From the NCBI RefSeq assembly GCF_002197755.1, contig NZ_NHOT01000001.1:620001-684000 (forward strand): DNA of 64,000 nt, given 5' to 3'. Both the position numbers and the translations under genes were made by a program. The first letter of the stretch is position 1. Every line of letters starts with the position of its first letter. Shown here in pieces: positions 34,772 to 44,665 of the stretch. The stretch is from Pedobacter sp. AJM (GTDB taxonomy: Bacteria > Bacteroidota > Bacteroidia > Sphingobacteriales > Sphingobacteriaceae). The notes under the pieces were generated by a model. The model saw nothing but the letters and a program-made list of their open reading frames with translations, was not told where the DNA came from and ran no database searches.

Positions 34772-34835
34772 TTTCCTGTTACACCAATTCTGATTTATTT
34801 CCGAATCTTTGTTAATTACTGAAGTTAAACAGCAT

Positions 34836-35024
34836 ATGAAAAAAGGACTAGTTCTTCATTACATCATCGGCATCGCTGCAGCAGTTTTAGTATTGGCCGC
34901 AGCTTACTACATCAACCAGAATCCTAAAAACCTGCTATCTGCTGGAATTATTATTTTGGCTGGCTGTCTGGTTGCATTTAGCCAGTATCAGATTATAAAG
35001 CATAAAAGAAAAAACAAGCACTAA
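34836..35024 (+). CDS. Small membrane protein, two helices
   Basis: The 62-residue protein has two membrane helices (about 7-25 and 33-49) and a basic C-terminus (KHKRKNKH). I start at ATG 34836; an earlier TTG at 34809 would add nine codons. Not recognised; possibly co-transcribed with the CapA-like gene 64 bases before. Confidence 0.55.
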   Translation: MKKGLVLHYIIGIAAAVLVLAAAYYINQNPKNLLSAGIIILAGCLVAFSQYQIIKHKRKNKH

Positions 35025-35068
35025 TACCGATTAAAGGTTGTTTATCCAGCGATCTTATAGGAAGAGTA

Positions 35069-35254
35069 TTAACTCTCGTCTTTGGTATTTTTAACAAGCC
35101 CAATTCCAGATACGAAGAATATCAATCCGATAATACCGTACACAAATAAGCCACGTGTATTCTGACTGTGGTTGACAAAGCCATATCCGGCATAGATGAG
35201 TCCGATAATGCCCAGAACAGTTAATATGGTTCCGAAAGTGCGTTTTATATTCAT
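35069..35254 (-). CDS. Small membrane protein, two helices
   Basis: The 61-residue protein has helices at about 6-25 and 36-53 with GTILTVLGIIGLIYAGYG and a short charged end. It resembles DUF-type Bacteroidota peptides with a conserved GxxLxxLGxxxLIYA start. Function unknown. It is on the opposite strand to the preceding small membrane protein. Confidence 0.6.
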   Translation of the reverse strand: MNIKRTFGTILTVLGIIGLIYAGYGFVNHSQNTRGLFVYGIIGLIFFVSGIGLVKNTKDES

Positions 35255-35310
35255 GATTTTAGATTAATAGTGTAAATACAACAAATACCAACTTTTGTTT
35301 TAAAGTGCAC

Positions 35311-35344
35311 AAAAAAAGCCACGTCCTTTTTTAAAACGTGGCTT
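35311..35344 (-). terminator. Hairpin terminator between small membrane gene and M13 peptidase
   Basis: Plus-strand AAGCCACGT (35316-35324) pairs with ACGTGGCTT (35336-35344). The A run at 35311-35317 gives a U run to the minus-strand transcript, so it ends the M13 peptidase mRNA. Confidence 0.85.
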
Positions 35345-35362
35345 AAATTTATTTATTCAGCA

Positions 35363-37405
35363 TTACCAAACACCTAGCCTGTTTTCTGGAGCCAGATACA
35401 TTTTAGCTGTAGTGGGTATATTGAATGCCTTATAAAATGCCTCCATGTTATAGACGGTGCCATTTACCCTAAAAATTTCCGGACTATGTGGATCAGTCTT
35501 AATACGAACACGCATTGATTCATCTCTGGTTTTCATTCTCCAAACCTGAGCAAAACTTAAAAAGAATCGTTGATCTGGTGTAAATCCATCGATTTTCTTA
35601 TCGCTTTTAGCTTGTTCGGTTAATTTAAAGGCATCATACGCAATATTCAAACCACCAATATCAGCCAGATTTTCACCTAAAGTTAATGAACCATTCACAT
35701 GCTGATTATCCAAAAGTGTAAACTTATTATATAGTGCAACTACTTTATCGGCTTTACTTTTAAATTTCGCGGCATCTTCTTTCGTCCACCATTCTTTTAA
35801 ATTACCAGCTGCATCATATTGTCTGCCCTGATCGTCAAATCCATGTGTCATTTCATGGCCGATAACGGCACCGATAGCGCCATAATTAATGGCATCATCA
35901 GCATTGAAAGCAAAAAATGGAAATTGCAGAATGCCGGCTGGAAATACAATTTCATTATAGGCAGGGTTATAGTAGGCATTTACTGTAGGCGGTGTCATAA
36001 ACCATTCCGTTTTATCAACCGTTTTACCCAGTTTAGCCATCATCTCTTTATAACCGTGCTTTCTTGCCGATTGAAGGTTAGCGAAATATGTACTTCTCGA
36101 AATTTCCACATCATCATACTTTTTCCATTGATCAGGATAGCCTATTTTTTTAATAAATGCATTTAACTTCTCGAGGGCTTTCTTTTTAGTTTCGGCAGAC
36201 ATCCAATCTACTTTTTTGATTCGTTCTGCATATACTTTCTGCAGGTTATTCACCAATTCCAACATACGTTTTTTAGCTTCAGGCTTAAAATATTGTTCGG
36301 CATAAAGCTGTCCCAGTAAGTCGCCCAGATTACTATCCGTATTGTTAACCATTGTTTTCCATCTTTCAGTTTGTGCAAGCTGGCCATACAAGGTTTTACT
36401 AAAGAATTCAAATTTTGCCGTTCTAAAGGCTTTAGTAAGTGCATTTGCAGCATTATTCAGTGCATCAAACTTTAGTTTTTCCTTCCAGGTTTCAATGGGC
36501 TGGCTTTTTATCAGGGCAGATAATGCCTGGTAATATTTTGGCTGTCTGATAATAATGCTATCCGTTGATGCGCCAAGATTTTTCAGTACCGTATTAAAAT
36601 TGATATTTGGAATTTGTTTCTGGAAATCTGCAACCGCCAGCTTGTTATAATTTTTCTGAGGATCACGCAATTCAACCGGGGTTGAATGTGATTTTGCCAA
36701 CATGGTTTCCAGCTTTAAAATATGGTCGGCATAGGAGGAGGCATGAGCAGAATCTCCGGCAAGGTTAAATATTTTGGTGATGTATTTCAAATATTCTGTC
36801 CTGATTTTTTTTGCCTTATCATCCTGATCGAGATAATAACTACGTTCTGGTAAATTTATCCCTGTCTGGGTAAAGATAAGCACGTTTTTTGAACTCATTT
36901 TATCATCCGGATCAACACCAAAACCGAATAAGTCTCCATTGCCATTTTTAAAACCTTCAGATACAAAATTAATGAGATCCTCATCGTTTTTAATACCATC
37001 TATTTTCTCTAACAGTGTCTTTACTGGCATTACACCAAGCTTTTCGATGGTTAAAGAATCCATTCCGCTGGCATAAAAATCGCCAACTTTTTGTTCATTA
37101 CTACCCTTTGCTACTTTGCTTTTAGCCGCGTTTTCCAGAATGACCTTTAAATTTTTAAGGTTATCATTATATAAGGTATAGAAAGAACCCCATCCGGTTT
37201 CTGTTTGTGGGATTTGCGCATTTTTCATCCATTTTCCATTGGCATAAAGGAAAAAGTTATCGCCGGGTTTTACTGTCGAATCCATTCCGGCAGTATCAAA
37301 AAAAACAGTCCGCTGATCTGTTTCTGTAGCTTGATGATTTTTATCATTCTGACAGGCTGCGAATAACATTATTGCCGCCGCAGAGAGAAATAAATTCTTT
37401 TTCAT
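35363..37405 (-). CDS. M13-family (neprilysin-like) metallopeptidase
   Basis: A 680-residue exported zinc peptidase. Signal peptide with lipobox FAAC (Cys19). The N-terminal domain (PGDNFFLYANGKWMKN) and C-terminal domain with zinc motif HEMTH (VIGHEMTHGFDDQGRQYD) and ENLADIGG (third ligand Glu) are complete, as is the terminal NRLGVW-type end (M13 enzymes end in CxVW; here G-V-W without the cysteine). It cleaves oligopeptides outside the cytoplasm. Confidence 0.94.
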   Translation of the reverse strand: MKKNLFLSAAAIMLFAACQNDKNHQATETDQRTVFFDTAGMDSTVKPGDNFFLYANGKWMKNAQIPQTETGWGSFYTLYNDNLKNLKVILENAAKSKVAKGSNEQKVGDFYASGMDSLTIEKLGVMPVKTLLEKIDGIKNDEDLINFVSEGFKNGNGDLFGFGVDPDDKMSSKNVLIFTQTGINLPERSYYLDQDDKAKKIRTEYLKYITKIFNLAGDSAHASSYADHILKLETMLAKSHSTPVELRDPQKNYNKLAVADFQKQIPNINFNTVLKNLGASTDSIIIRQPKYYQALSALIKSQPIETWKEKLKFDALNNAANALTKAFRTAKFEFFSKTLYGQLAQTERWKTMVNNTDSNLGDLLGQLYAEQYFKPEAKKRMLELVNNLQKVYAERIKKVDWMSAETKKKALEKLNAFIKKIGYPDQWKKYDDVEISRSTYFANLQSARKHGYKEMMAKLGKTVDKTEWFMTPPTVNAYYNPAYNEIVFPAGILQFPFFAFNADDAINYGAIGAVIGHEMTHGFDDQGRQYDAAGNLKEWWTKEDAAKFKSKADKVVALYNKFTLLDNQHVNGSLTLGENLADIGGLNIAYDAFKLTEQAKSDKKIDGFTPDQRFFLSFAQVWRMKTRDESMRVRIKTDPHSPEIFRVNGTVYNMEAFYKAFNIPTTAKMYLAPENRLGVW

Positions 37406-37494
37406 GTAGTATAATCTAGTTAGGAAAAAATAAAGCTACAAAAAGCATTATGTAGTTTGTATGATTTTTTTTTAACTTCAAAAAAAATCTAATT

Positions 37495-38427
37495 ATGCAG
37501 TACACTATTTACATTCTCATTTTCCTGGCGATTATTATTTTGCTAAGCTCATTTGTTACTGTTAAACAAGGAACCATAGCAGTAGTAACGGTTTTCGGAA
37601 AATACCGTAGACAACTCAGGCCAGGATTAAACTTCAAAATCCCACTAATAGAGCAAATTTATTCCAGAATTTCAATTCAAAATCGCTCTGTTGAGTTGTC
37701 ATTTCAGGCAGTTACCCAGGATCAGGCCAATGTTTATTTTAAAGCAATGCTTTTATATTCTGTTGTTAACCAGGATGAAGAAACCATCAAAAACGTAGCC
37801 TTTAAGTTTGTAGATGCAACCAATTTAATGCAGGCACTGATTAGAACAATAGAAGGTTCCATCCGTGCTTATGTGGCTACCCAGAAACAGGCCAATGTTC
37901 TGGCGCAACGTAACGAAATCGTTTTGCATGTTAAAGAACAGATAGACCAGGTTTTAGATGGATGGGGTTATCATTTACAAGATCTTCAATTAAATGACAT
38001 TACATTCGATGAAGAAATTATGCGCTCCATGAGCCGTGTAGTTGCTTCCAATAATTTAAAGGCAGCTGCAGAAAATGAAGGTCAGGCCTTATTAATTACC
38101 AAAACCAAAGGTGCCGAAGCAGATGGTAACGCCATTAAAATTGCAGCGACTGCCGAGCGGGAAGCTGCACAACTCCGTGGACAAGGTATTGCTTTGTTCA
38201 GAGAAGAGGTAGCAAAGGGTATGACCAATGCCGCGCATGAAATGCAACAGGCAAATTTAGATACTTCAGTTATTTTATTTACCATGTGGACGGAAGCGAT
38301 TAAACAATTTGCCGAATATGGTGAAGGTAATATCATTTTCCTGGATGGCAGTACAGAAGGCATGAATAAAACCATGAAAGAAATGATGGCCATGCAGTTA
38401 AGTCAAAATCCTCCAAAGAAAGACTAA
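37495..38427 (+). CDS. SPFH/band-7 membrane protein
   Basis: A 310-residue protein with one N-terminal membrane helix (2-22) and an SPFH domain (VKQGTIAVVTVFGKYRR at about 24-40 through residue 180), then a helical coiled coil (AENEGQALLITKTKGAEADG). Similar to HflC/prohibitin relatives that form membrane scaffolds; no NfeD partner lies next to it. It is flanked by the divergent M13 gene and a terminator. Confidence 0.88.
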   Translation: MQYTIYILIFLAIIILLSSFVTVKQGTIAVVTVFGKYRRQLRPGLNFKIPLIEQIYSRISIQNRSVELSFQAVTQDQANVYFKAMLLYSVVNQDEETIKNVAFKFVDATNLMQALIRTIEGSIRAYVATQKQANVLAQRNEIVLHVKEQIDQVLDGWGYHLQDLQLNDITFDEEIMRSMSRVVASNNLKAAAENEGQALLITKTKGAEADGNAIKIAATAEREAAQLRGQGIALFREEVAKGMTNAAHEMQQANLDTSVILFTMWTEAIKQFAEYGEGNIIFLDGSTEGMNKTMKEMMAMQLSQNPPKKD

Positions 38428-38448
38428 TATATTCTGCTATATATAGAG

Positions 38449-38479
38449 AGACTGTTGCTGAAATGCAGCAGTCTTTTTT
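38449..38479 (+). terminator. Terminator after the SPFH gene
   Basis: AGACTG plus TTGCTG fold on CAGCAGTCT with a bulge, followed by eight T. Confidence 0.65.
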
Positions 38480-38633
38480 TTGCCCTGTATAATTTCTTTT
38501 TGGCTAAATCAAAAATGGATTAGGCTAAATGGTGTACTCAAAAATAATGGAGTTTTGTATAGTGATTAAAGAGACACGTATGTGGGATCTCAAAACTCAT
38601 GTAACATTATTTATGAAATTAAAATAAATCGCT

Positions 38634-39527
38634 ATGAAAGTTTTTGTAACAGGAGCAACAGGCTTTGTTGGTTCAGCTGTAGTAAAAGAATTAATTAATG
38701 CCGGCCACCAGGTTTTAGGTTTAGCCCGAAATGAAGCTGCAGAAAAAGCACTATTGCTGGCTGGTGCCGAAGTGCATAAGGGTGACCTGGAAGATCTGGA
38801 AAGTTTACGCAGAGGAGCAAATGCTGCTGATGGGATTATACATACTGGATTTATTCATGATTTTAGCCGTTTTAAAGCCGTATGTGAAATTGATCGTGTA
38901 GCAATAGCGGCTATTGGAAATGAAATAACGGGAACGGATAAGCCCTTTATTGTTACCTCCGGAACGTTGATCGTGAGCCCTGGTCAACTGGCTACTGAAG
39001 ATAAAATGCCTGATTATAATGGTCAAAATCCCAGGATTGCTACAGAAAAAGCAGTTGATGATCTTGCTGCGAAGAATGTCCGCATATCAGTTGTCCGTTT
39101 ATCGCCATCAGTTCATGGCGAAGGCGATGTGCATGGCTTTATACCCATGCTTATTGATATTGCCCGCCAAAAGGGTTCATCAGCCTATATAGAAGATGGC
39201 GCAAACCAATGGACAGCTGTTCATCGTCTTGACGCCGCTGTTCTTTTCAGATTGGCTTTGGAGCAGGCCAGGCCTGGAGCTCGTTTTCATGGTGTGGCGG
39301 AAGAATCAATAAACTTTAAATCGATAGCTGAAGCCATTGGTAAGCAGCTGAACTTACCTGTTGTATCAAAATCAAACGATGAAGTTGCTGCCCATTTTGG
39401 CTGGTTTGAACATTTTGCAAATATTGACGGGCCTGCTTCAGGAAAATTAACCCGTCAGCGTTTGCATTGGGAGCCCCAATATTCCGGTTTAATTCAGGAT
39501 TTGGAGCAAGGGATTTATTTTACGTAA
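38634..39527 (+). CDS. NAD(P)-dependent epimerase/dehydratase-family protein
   Basis: A 297-residue extended SDR. The cofactor turn is GATGFVGSAVVKEL (about 7-20). The active-site Tyr-x-x-x-Lys is replaced by a ...NPRIATEKAVDD segment, typical of the atypical SDR5 group, so classical reductase chemistry is doubtful. The next gene, an AraC regulator, starts 9 bases later in the same direction, so the pair is probably an operon in which the regulator may control the enzyme. Substrate unknown. Confidence 0.85.
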   Translation: MKVFVTGATGFVGSAVVKELINAGHQVLGLARNEAAEKALLLAGAEVHKGDLEDLESLRRGANAADGIIHTGFIHDFSRFKAVCEIDRVAIAAIGNEITGTDKPFIVTSGTLIVSPGQLATEDKMPDYNGQNPRIATEKAVDDLAAKNVRISVVRLSPSVHGEGDVHGFIPMLIDIARQKGSSAYIEDGANQWTAVHRLDAAVLFRLALEQARPGARFHGVAEESINFKSIAEAIGKQLNLPVVSKSNDEVAAHFGWFEHFANIDGPASGKLTRQRLHWEPQYSGLIQDLEQGIYFT

Positions 39528-39536
39528 ATTATAACC

Positions 39537-40457
39537 ATGGAAAACCTGAGCCGCTACCGCTTTAAAACAATATCAGAATATCATAAACTGGCTGGATTGC
39601 CCAAGCCCGGGCATCCGTTAATTAGCGTTGTTAACATGGAGGAAGTGCAAATGCAGGTGAATGGACGATCAAAGACGATGATTTTTGATTTTTATTCCAT
39701 AGCACTAAAGCGTGTTCCGGATGCTAAAATTAAATACGGACAGCAAATGAGCGACTTTGATGATGGTGTGTTATTTTTCATGGCTCCGGGTCAAGTTTTT
39801 ACCGTTGAAGTTAATCAGGATCAATACCATCGTCCAACTGGCTGGATGATTCTGTTCCATTCAGAATTACTCTGGAATACACATCTGGCTAAAACCATAA
39901 AAGATTATGATTTCTTCGACTATGCCTTATTTGAAGCCCTGCATGTTTCTGAAAATGAAGAAACAATTCTTAATGCCATTGCCCAATTGGTAAAAAATGA
40001 AACCAATAGCAATATCGATCACTTTACTCAGGATGTCGTAATCGCGCAAATAGCATTGCTTCTCAATTATGCACAACGTTTCTACGGACGGCAATTTATT
40101 ATACGTAAAGCCATCAATCATCAGCTACTTGATCAACTGGAAGAGATCGTTAAGGGTTACTTTGCAAATGATAATCTTGGCCTTAGGGGATTGCCTACCG
40201 TAGGTTACATCGCTGAAAAACTAAATGTTTCGCCAGGTTATCTTTCCGGACTATTAAAAACACTTATTGGACAGAATACACAGCAATATTTACATCAAAA
40301 ACTGATTGACCTGGCTAAAGAGAAACTTTCTACCACAAATCTTTCCATTAGTGAAATTGCTTATGCACTTGGTTTTGAACATTTGCAATCTTTTACAAAG
40401 CTGTTTAAATCCAAGACAAACCTTACCCCCTCGGCGTTCAGGCAATCTTTTAATTGA
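39537..40457 (+). CDS. AraC-family transcriptional regulator
   Basis: A 306-residue regulator with a cupin-like N-terminal domain (about 30-165) and a C-terminal AraC DNA-binding domain (about 205-303) holding two helix-turn-helix motifs: GYIAEKLNVSPGYLSGLLK and SISEIAYALGFEHLQSFTK followed by FKSKTNLTPSAFRQS. It directly follows the SDR gene. The ligand is not evident. Confidence 0.93.
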   Translation: MENLSRYRFKTISEYHKLAGLPKPGHPLISVVNMEEVQMQVNGRSKTMIFDFYSIALKRVPDAKIKYGQQMSDFDDGVLFFMAPGQVFTVEVNQDQYHRPTGWMILFHSELLWNTHLAKTIKDYDFFDYALFEALHVSENEETILNAIAQLVKNETNSNIDHFTQDVVIAQIALLLNYAQRFYGRQFIIRKAINHQLLDQLEEIVKGYFANDNLGLRGLPTVGYIAEKLNVSPGYLSGLLKTLIGQNTQQYLHQKLIDLAKEKLSTTNLSISEIAYALGFEHLQSFTKLFKSKTNLTPSAFRQSFN

Positions 40458-40480
40458 AATCTGGTCTTGAGGTTAATTCC

Positions 40481-40523
40481 AAAAAAAAACGGGCGATCTG
40501 AAATAGATCGCCCGTTTTTTTTT
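40481..40523. terminator. Bidirectional terminator between araC-type gene and the S41 protease
   Basis: ACGGGCGATCT (40489-40499) pairs perfectly with AGATCGCCCGT (40505-40515), with nine flanking A and T. It serves both convergent genes. Confidence 0.94.
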
Positions 40524-40535
40524 CACTTTTTATGA

Positions 40536-42734
40536 TTAAAGTTTAGGTGCCGCTGCACCTCCTAAATTCATTACATAATTACCAGATTGCTGCATAAAAT
40601 CACCCATCACTTTTAAAGATTCATCTTCAATGAAATCAAAAGTATCCTGTTTGGTTATTTTCTCCCCTTTCTTAATTGCAGGCAAGCCTCTCAAAGCCCT
40701 TAAATCATTTTGTCTGGCCAAAGATTTTGCTTCCTGGGCTTCTCGTTCAGCTTTAAGCTTGGCCTCATTCAAGGGAACAGAAACTTCCTTATCACGCTTT
40801 TTCAATTCAGCAATATCCTCTTTCAGGTATTTAAAATCCAAAGAGTTTGAGATACGTTGTTCACTGTTTTTCATGAGTCCTGCTTTTACAGCTGAGAGGT
40901 TAGCCACTGCAGTAAAATTAGAACTCGGAATAACATCCCAGGGCAATGCCGATGGTTCAGTATCCTCTCCGATTTTATCCATTGGATAAAGTGAAGGGAA
41001 AATAACATCCGGTAAAACACCTTTATGCTGCGTACTGCTTCCGGCCACCCGGTAAAATTTGGCCATGGTAAGGTTAATCTGACCTAAGTTAATATCTGAA
41101 GCATTAGTTGAAGTTGGTGAAGTACCAAGTGTTTTGTCTTTCGTTACCAGGCCGGCAATTTTCTGCAACATGCCCGGGTTAACCAGTTTATTCAAATCAA
41201 TAGATGATTGAACAGTTCCCTTACCGTAAGTTTGACTACCCATAATAATTCCACGTCCGTAATCCTGTATCGCTCCGGCAAAAATTTCTGAAGCTGAAGC
41301 ACTTAAACGGTCAACTATAACACCAAATGGTCCATTCCAGGCCACACCTGCATTTTCATCTTCATCCACTTCGATCTTGCCTCGCAGATCTTTTACCTGA
41401 ACAACTGGTCCGCGGTCAATAAATAAGCCTGTAAGGGAAATCGCTTCTACAAGAGATCCGCCGCCGTTGCCGCGTAAATCCATTACAATAGCGTCAACCT
41501 TATCAATATTTTTCAAAGAATCCACCAATTTCCGTACATCACGGGTTGTACTTTTATAGTTCTTGTCTCCTGCATTAGCCGCTTTAAAATCAGCATAGAA
41601 AGCAGGAAGTGAAATCACGCCAATTTTATAGTTCTTGCCATTGGTTGTTACCGTTTTTACCTTTTTCTTAGCAGACTGATCTTCGAGAATAACCTTCTCG
41701 CGCATCATCTCAATAATGACTGGCTTAGAAGACATTTCTTTTCCAACCGGAATAACTTTTAAGCGTACTTTAGTTCCTTTCGGACCTTTAATCTTACTGA
41801 CAGTGGCATCTAATCTCCACCCTACAATATCCACAAAATCATCATTTCCCTGGGCAACAGCAATAATCCGATCACCCGCAGTTAATTGTTTTCCTTTAAA
41901 CGCTGGTCCGCCGGGGATAATTTCGGCAATCTTTACTACTTCATTTTCCAGTTGTAAACGTGCACCAATACCCTCAAAAGACCTTGACATTTCTTCATTA
42001 AATTCTGTTGCTCTTGCCGGAACGAAATAATTGGTGTGTGGGTCAATTGATTCTGTAAAAGCATCCATCAGGATCTGAAAAACATCCTGATTATTATTTT
42101 TAGCGATCTGCGATTTTAAGTTCTGATAACGTTTGGTAAGCGTTGTAACATTTTTATCCTGGGCAGAGCCAGCCAGGTTTAAATTAATCAGTTCATACTT
42201 TACCCTTTTTTTCCAGGTATCATTTAATGCTGCTGTTGAAGGTGCCCATGGCAGCTTTTCACGATCGTAAACATAGGTGTCATTCTGGTTGAAATCGTAT
42301 TTATTTTTAATCTGCGCCAGCGAATAGGCAAAATATTCATTCAGCCTTTTTGCGTAAACATTATAGATATAAAACGGACCACTCAGGTCACCATTTTTAA
42401 AGTCATCATCCAGCGTATACCTGTATTTCTCAAATGCGGCAATATCAGAAGCTAAGAAATAATTTTTCCCCTGGTCTAAAGCCTTAATATATTTATCAAG
42501 GATTAAAGAAGAAATGGAATCATTTACCTGAACTTTTTTATAGTTATAGCTTTCAATCAGGTTAACTACTTCTTTGATCACAAGCTGTTGTTGCTGGTCA
42601 GGCATAACATTCGCAATGCCATCCACTATTGGCTGGGGCTTTGGAGCAGCATGACATGCAATCACTGCTGCCGTAAAAATTACAAAAAATACTCTCTTCA
42701 ACATCTCTTTAAATGATTTAAAATCCATTTTCAA
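40536..42734 (-). CDS. Tail-specific protease, S41 family
   Basis: A 732-residue Prc/CtpA-like protease with lipobox-like VIAC after the signal peptide (about residue 26). Long N-terminal DUF3340-like helical domain, PDZ domain (about 245-335, GIGARLQLENEVVKIAEIIPGG), S41 core with the catalytic serine in DRLSASASEIFAGA and lysine in TYGKGTVQ, and a C-terminal helical tail. It degrades periplasmic proteins from their C-termini. Family and active site are clear. Confidence 0.95.
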   Translation of the reverse strand: MKMDFKSFKEMLKRVFFVIFTAAVIACHAAPKPQPIVDGIANVMPDQQQQLVIKEVVNLIESYNYKKVQVNDSISSLILDKYIKALDQGKNYFLASDIAAFEKYRYTLDDDFKNGDLSGPFYIYNVYAKRLNEYFAYSLAQIKNKYDFNQNDTYVYDREKLPWAPSTAALNDTWKKRVKYELINLNLAGSAQDKNVTTLTKRYQNLKSQIAKNNNQDVFQILMDAFTESIDPHTNYFVPARATEFNEEMSRSFEGIGARLQLENEVVKIAEIIPGGPAFKGKQLTAGDRIIAVAQGNDDFVDIVGWRLDATVSKIKGPKGTKVRLKVIPVGKEMSSKPVIIEMMREKVILEDQSAKKKVKTVTTNGKNYKIGVISLPAFYADFKAANAGDKNYKSTTRDVRKLVDSLKNIDKVDAIVMDLRGNGGGSLVEAISLTGLFIDRGPVVQVKDLRGKIEVDEDENAGVAWNGPFGVIVDRLSASASEIFAGAIQDYGRGIIMGSQTYGKGTVQSSIDLNKLVNPGMLQKIAGLVTKDKTLGTSPTSTNASDINLGQINLTMAKFYRVAGSSTQHKGVLPDVIFPSLYPMDKIGEDTEPSALPWDVIPSSNFTAVANLSAVKAGLMKNSEQRISNSLDFKYLKEDIAELKKRDKEVSVPLNEAKLKAEREAQEAKSLARQNDLRALRGLPAIKKGEKITKQDTFDFIEDESLKVMGDFMQQSGNYVMNLGGAAAPKL

Positions 42735-42767
42735 TTCTATATAGCCAATATGATACCATTTTAACGA

Positions 42768-42803
42768 AAAAACAAAAAAGAGACAGCATTATTACCGTCT
42801 CTT
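42768..42803 (-). terminator. Minus-strand terminator
   Basis: AAGAGAC (42778-42784) and GTCTCTT (42797-42803) pair, with a U-rich tail for minus-strand RNA. It lies 195 bases beyond the TPR gene and just upstream of the S41 gene start, so it insulates the latter. Confidence 0.75.
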
Positions 42804-42997
42804 GTTAAAACTGATCAAATCTAACCAAAAGCTTCTTATTTAACAATTCTAAAATGGTAACGTAATTAGATTTATTTTGTTTTAAGATCTTAGATCATCA
42901 GGCTTTTATGCCGGATTGACCACAAGAATATTGAAATGGATTTTTGTTCACAAAAATCTTTGTCCGATTGATTTTTATAGTGAAAGTAGCGGGGATA

Positions 42998-43678
42998 TTA
43001 TTTTAAACCCTTTTTAGGATTTGTTTTAGCAGAAATCATTTCCCTTGCATCACGAATCTGGCCTTTATATTGTGTAATTTTTACCGAATTGGCAAACCAC
43101 TCTGCAGCTTTAAGATCCCTTAAAGCCAAGGTAAAATCTTTCTTTTTTATTTTAACCTGTACAATCCCCAAAACTGATTCAAGGTAGGCATTATTGCTTT
43201 TTAACTGTTTGGCCAGCATGCCTTGCTGGGTATAAAACCACATGGATTGTGTGGATTTATTATTGGCCAGATAGACCTTACCAAGTAAGCCATAGGTATT
43301 CATCAGGCCATTTCTGCTGCCCATTTTAGAATAGTTTTTAAGCGCAACATTTAATAGAATTTGTTCTGCATCACCAAAACGACCGAGCATATAATGCATA
43401 TTGCTCATTTTTATAATGGCCTGACCATATCTATTAAAGTTTTTAACTGAATTATATTCAAATGCGGCCTTACCAAATAAGGTCAATGCTTCATTAAAAT
43501 CGCCCTTTTTTTCGAAACTCTCCGCTTCTTCATAAAAGGAATTGCCATCTACCAGATCAAATTTTGATACCGATATTGTTATCGCATTGCCAGCAGCGGG
43601 CTCCTGGCTATCAAAATTTTGAGCATGTAGTTGAAATGAGGCAAAAAGGCTTATGAGCGCCAATACAGTTTTGGACAT
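42998..43678 (-). CDS. Exported TPR protein
   Basis: The 226-residue protein has a signal peptide (1-20, LHAQ) and about four TPR-like helix pairs (EEAESFEKKGDFNEALTLFGKAA, MSNMHYMLGRFGDAEQILL, LGKVYLANNKSTQSMWFY, VKIKKKDFTLALRDLKAAEW). Function unknown. It lies 29 bases after the isoaspartyl peptidase gene on the same strand and could be transcribed with it. Confidence 0.75.
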   Translation of the reverse strand: MSKTVLALISLFASFQLHAQNFDSQEPAAGNAITISVSKFDLVDGNSFYEEAESFEKKGDFNEALTLFGKAAFEYNSVKNFNRYGQAIIKMSNMHYMLGRFGDAEQILLNVALKNYSKMGSRNGLMNTYGLLGKVYLANNKSTQSMWFYTQQGMLAKQLKSNNAYLESVLGIVQVKIKKKDFTLALRDLKAAEWFANSVKITQYKGQIRDAREMISAKTNPKKGLK

Positions 43679-43707
43679 GCAACAAAAATAATACTTTATA
43701 TTTAACT

Positions 43708-44550
43708 TTAGTTAAATACCTGTAAATTAACATCAAAAGATGCCCAAACCATGTAAGGGTGTGAATCGCAATGATAAATTTCACCAGTATTGGAGATGCC
43801 AATAACTCCTGCAAAACCATCAAATGATTTAAGTTCCCGGAAAGATTTGTCGCAGGCATCTTTTAAAGAAAACCCGTCGGTAACCCTGGTCACTATTTTT
43901 GAGGCCAGCGCGCCACTCACAATATCTTCGCCAACTCCGGTACAGGAAACACCGGCAAACTGATTAGCGTAGTTACCTGCTACTGTAGCTGAATCACTTA
44001 CTCTACAAGGAATTTCAAATCCTTTTCCTCCTGTAGATGTAGCCGCCGCAATATTGCCGTCCGCATCTAAAGCCACACAACCTACAGTTCCCTTATTGTT
44101 TTGCTGGTTTATCTTCGCTTCATATTCAGATTGCCGCTGATCAGTAACCGGATTAAAATACCCAAACCCTTTTTCACGTGCAAAGTGTTGCGCACCTTCA
44201 CCACTCAGTACCCGGTCATCATATGCCAATAAACTTTGCGCAATCTGAATGGGGTTCTTTACCTCTTCTACATTAATCACACCGCTGAATTTTTCCGTCT
44301 TCCCATCCATTAAGGAAGCGCTTAAGCGTACTTTCCCGTCACTTTGAATCTGAGAACCAATCCCTGCATTAAACAGTTCATTATCCTCAAGCAAAGCAAC
44401 CGTATAAACAACTGTTTCAAGTGCAGAATGATTTTCCAGGTAAGCGTAACCAAGCTGAACAATAGCAGACAGTGCATCCTGTTTGGCTTTCTTTGTTTCC
44501 TGATTGGTTGATGACTCGCTGAAAAAGCCACCATGTATAATTAATTTCAT
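43708..44550 (-). CDS. Isoaspartyl peptidase / type-III asparaginase
   Basis: A 280-residue Ntn-hydrolase precursor. The nucleophile T155 follows NNKG in GTVGCVALD; autocleavage before it gives alpha and beta subunits. HGG near the start, the STGGKGFEIPCRVSD and GVSCTGVGEDI segments are typical. In a cyanophycin context it hydrolyses beta-Asp-Arg released by CphB to aspartate and arginine. It lies next to cphB on the same strand, about 115 bases downstream. Somewhat shorter than E. coli IaaA (321). Confidence 0.93.
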   Translation of the reverse strand: MKLIIHGGFFSESSTNQETKKAKQDALSAIVQLGYAYLENHSALETVVYTVALLEDNELFNAGIGSQIQSDGKVRLSASLMDGKTEKFSGVINVEEVKNPIQIAQSLLAYDDRVLSGEGAQHFAREKGFGYFNPVTDQRQSEYEAKINQQNNKGTVGCVALDADGNIAAATSTGGKGFEIPCRVSDSATVAGNYANQFAGVSCTGVGEDIVSGALASKIVTRVTDGFSLKDACDKSFRELKSFDGFAGVIGISNTGEIYHCDSHPYMVWASFDVNLQVFN

Positions 44551-44665
44551 TTTTAAGAGATTGAGATGTTAGATATGAGAAGTTAGATTGAAGTGCTAAG
44601 CCCTGAACTTTTTAGCGTTGAGCGATAACCTCAGGCCTTCTACCTGGTAAACCTTCAACCTTTCA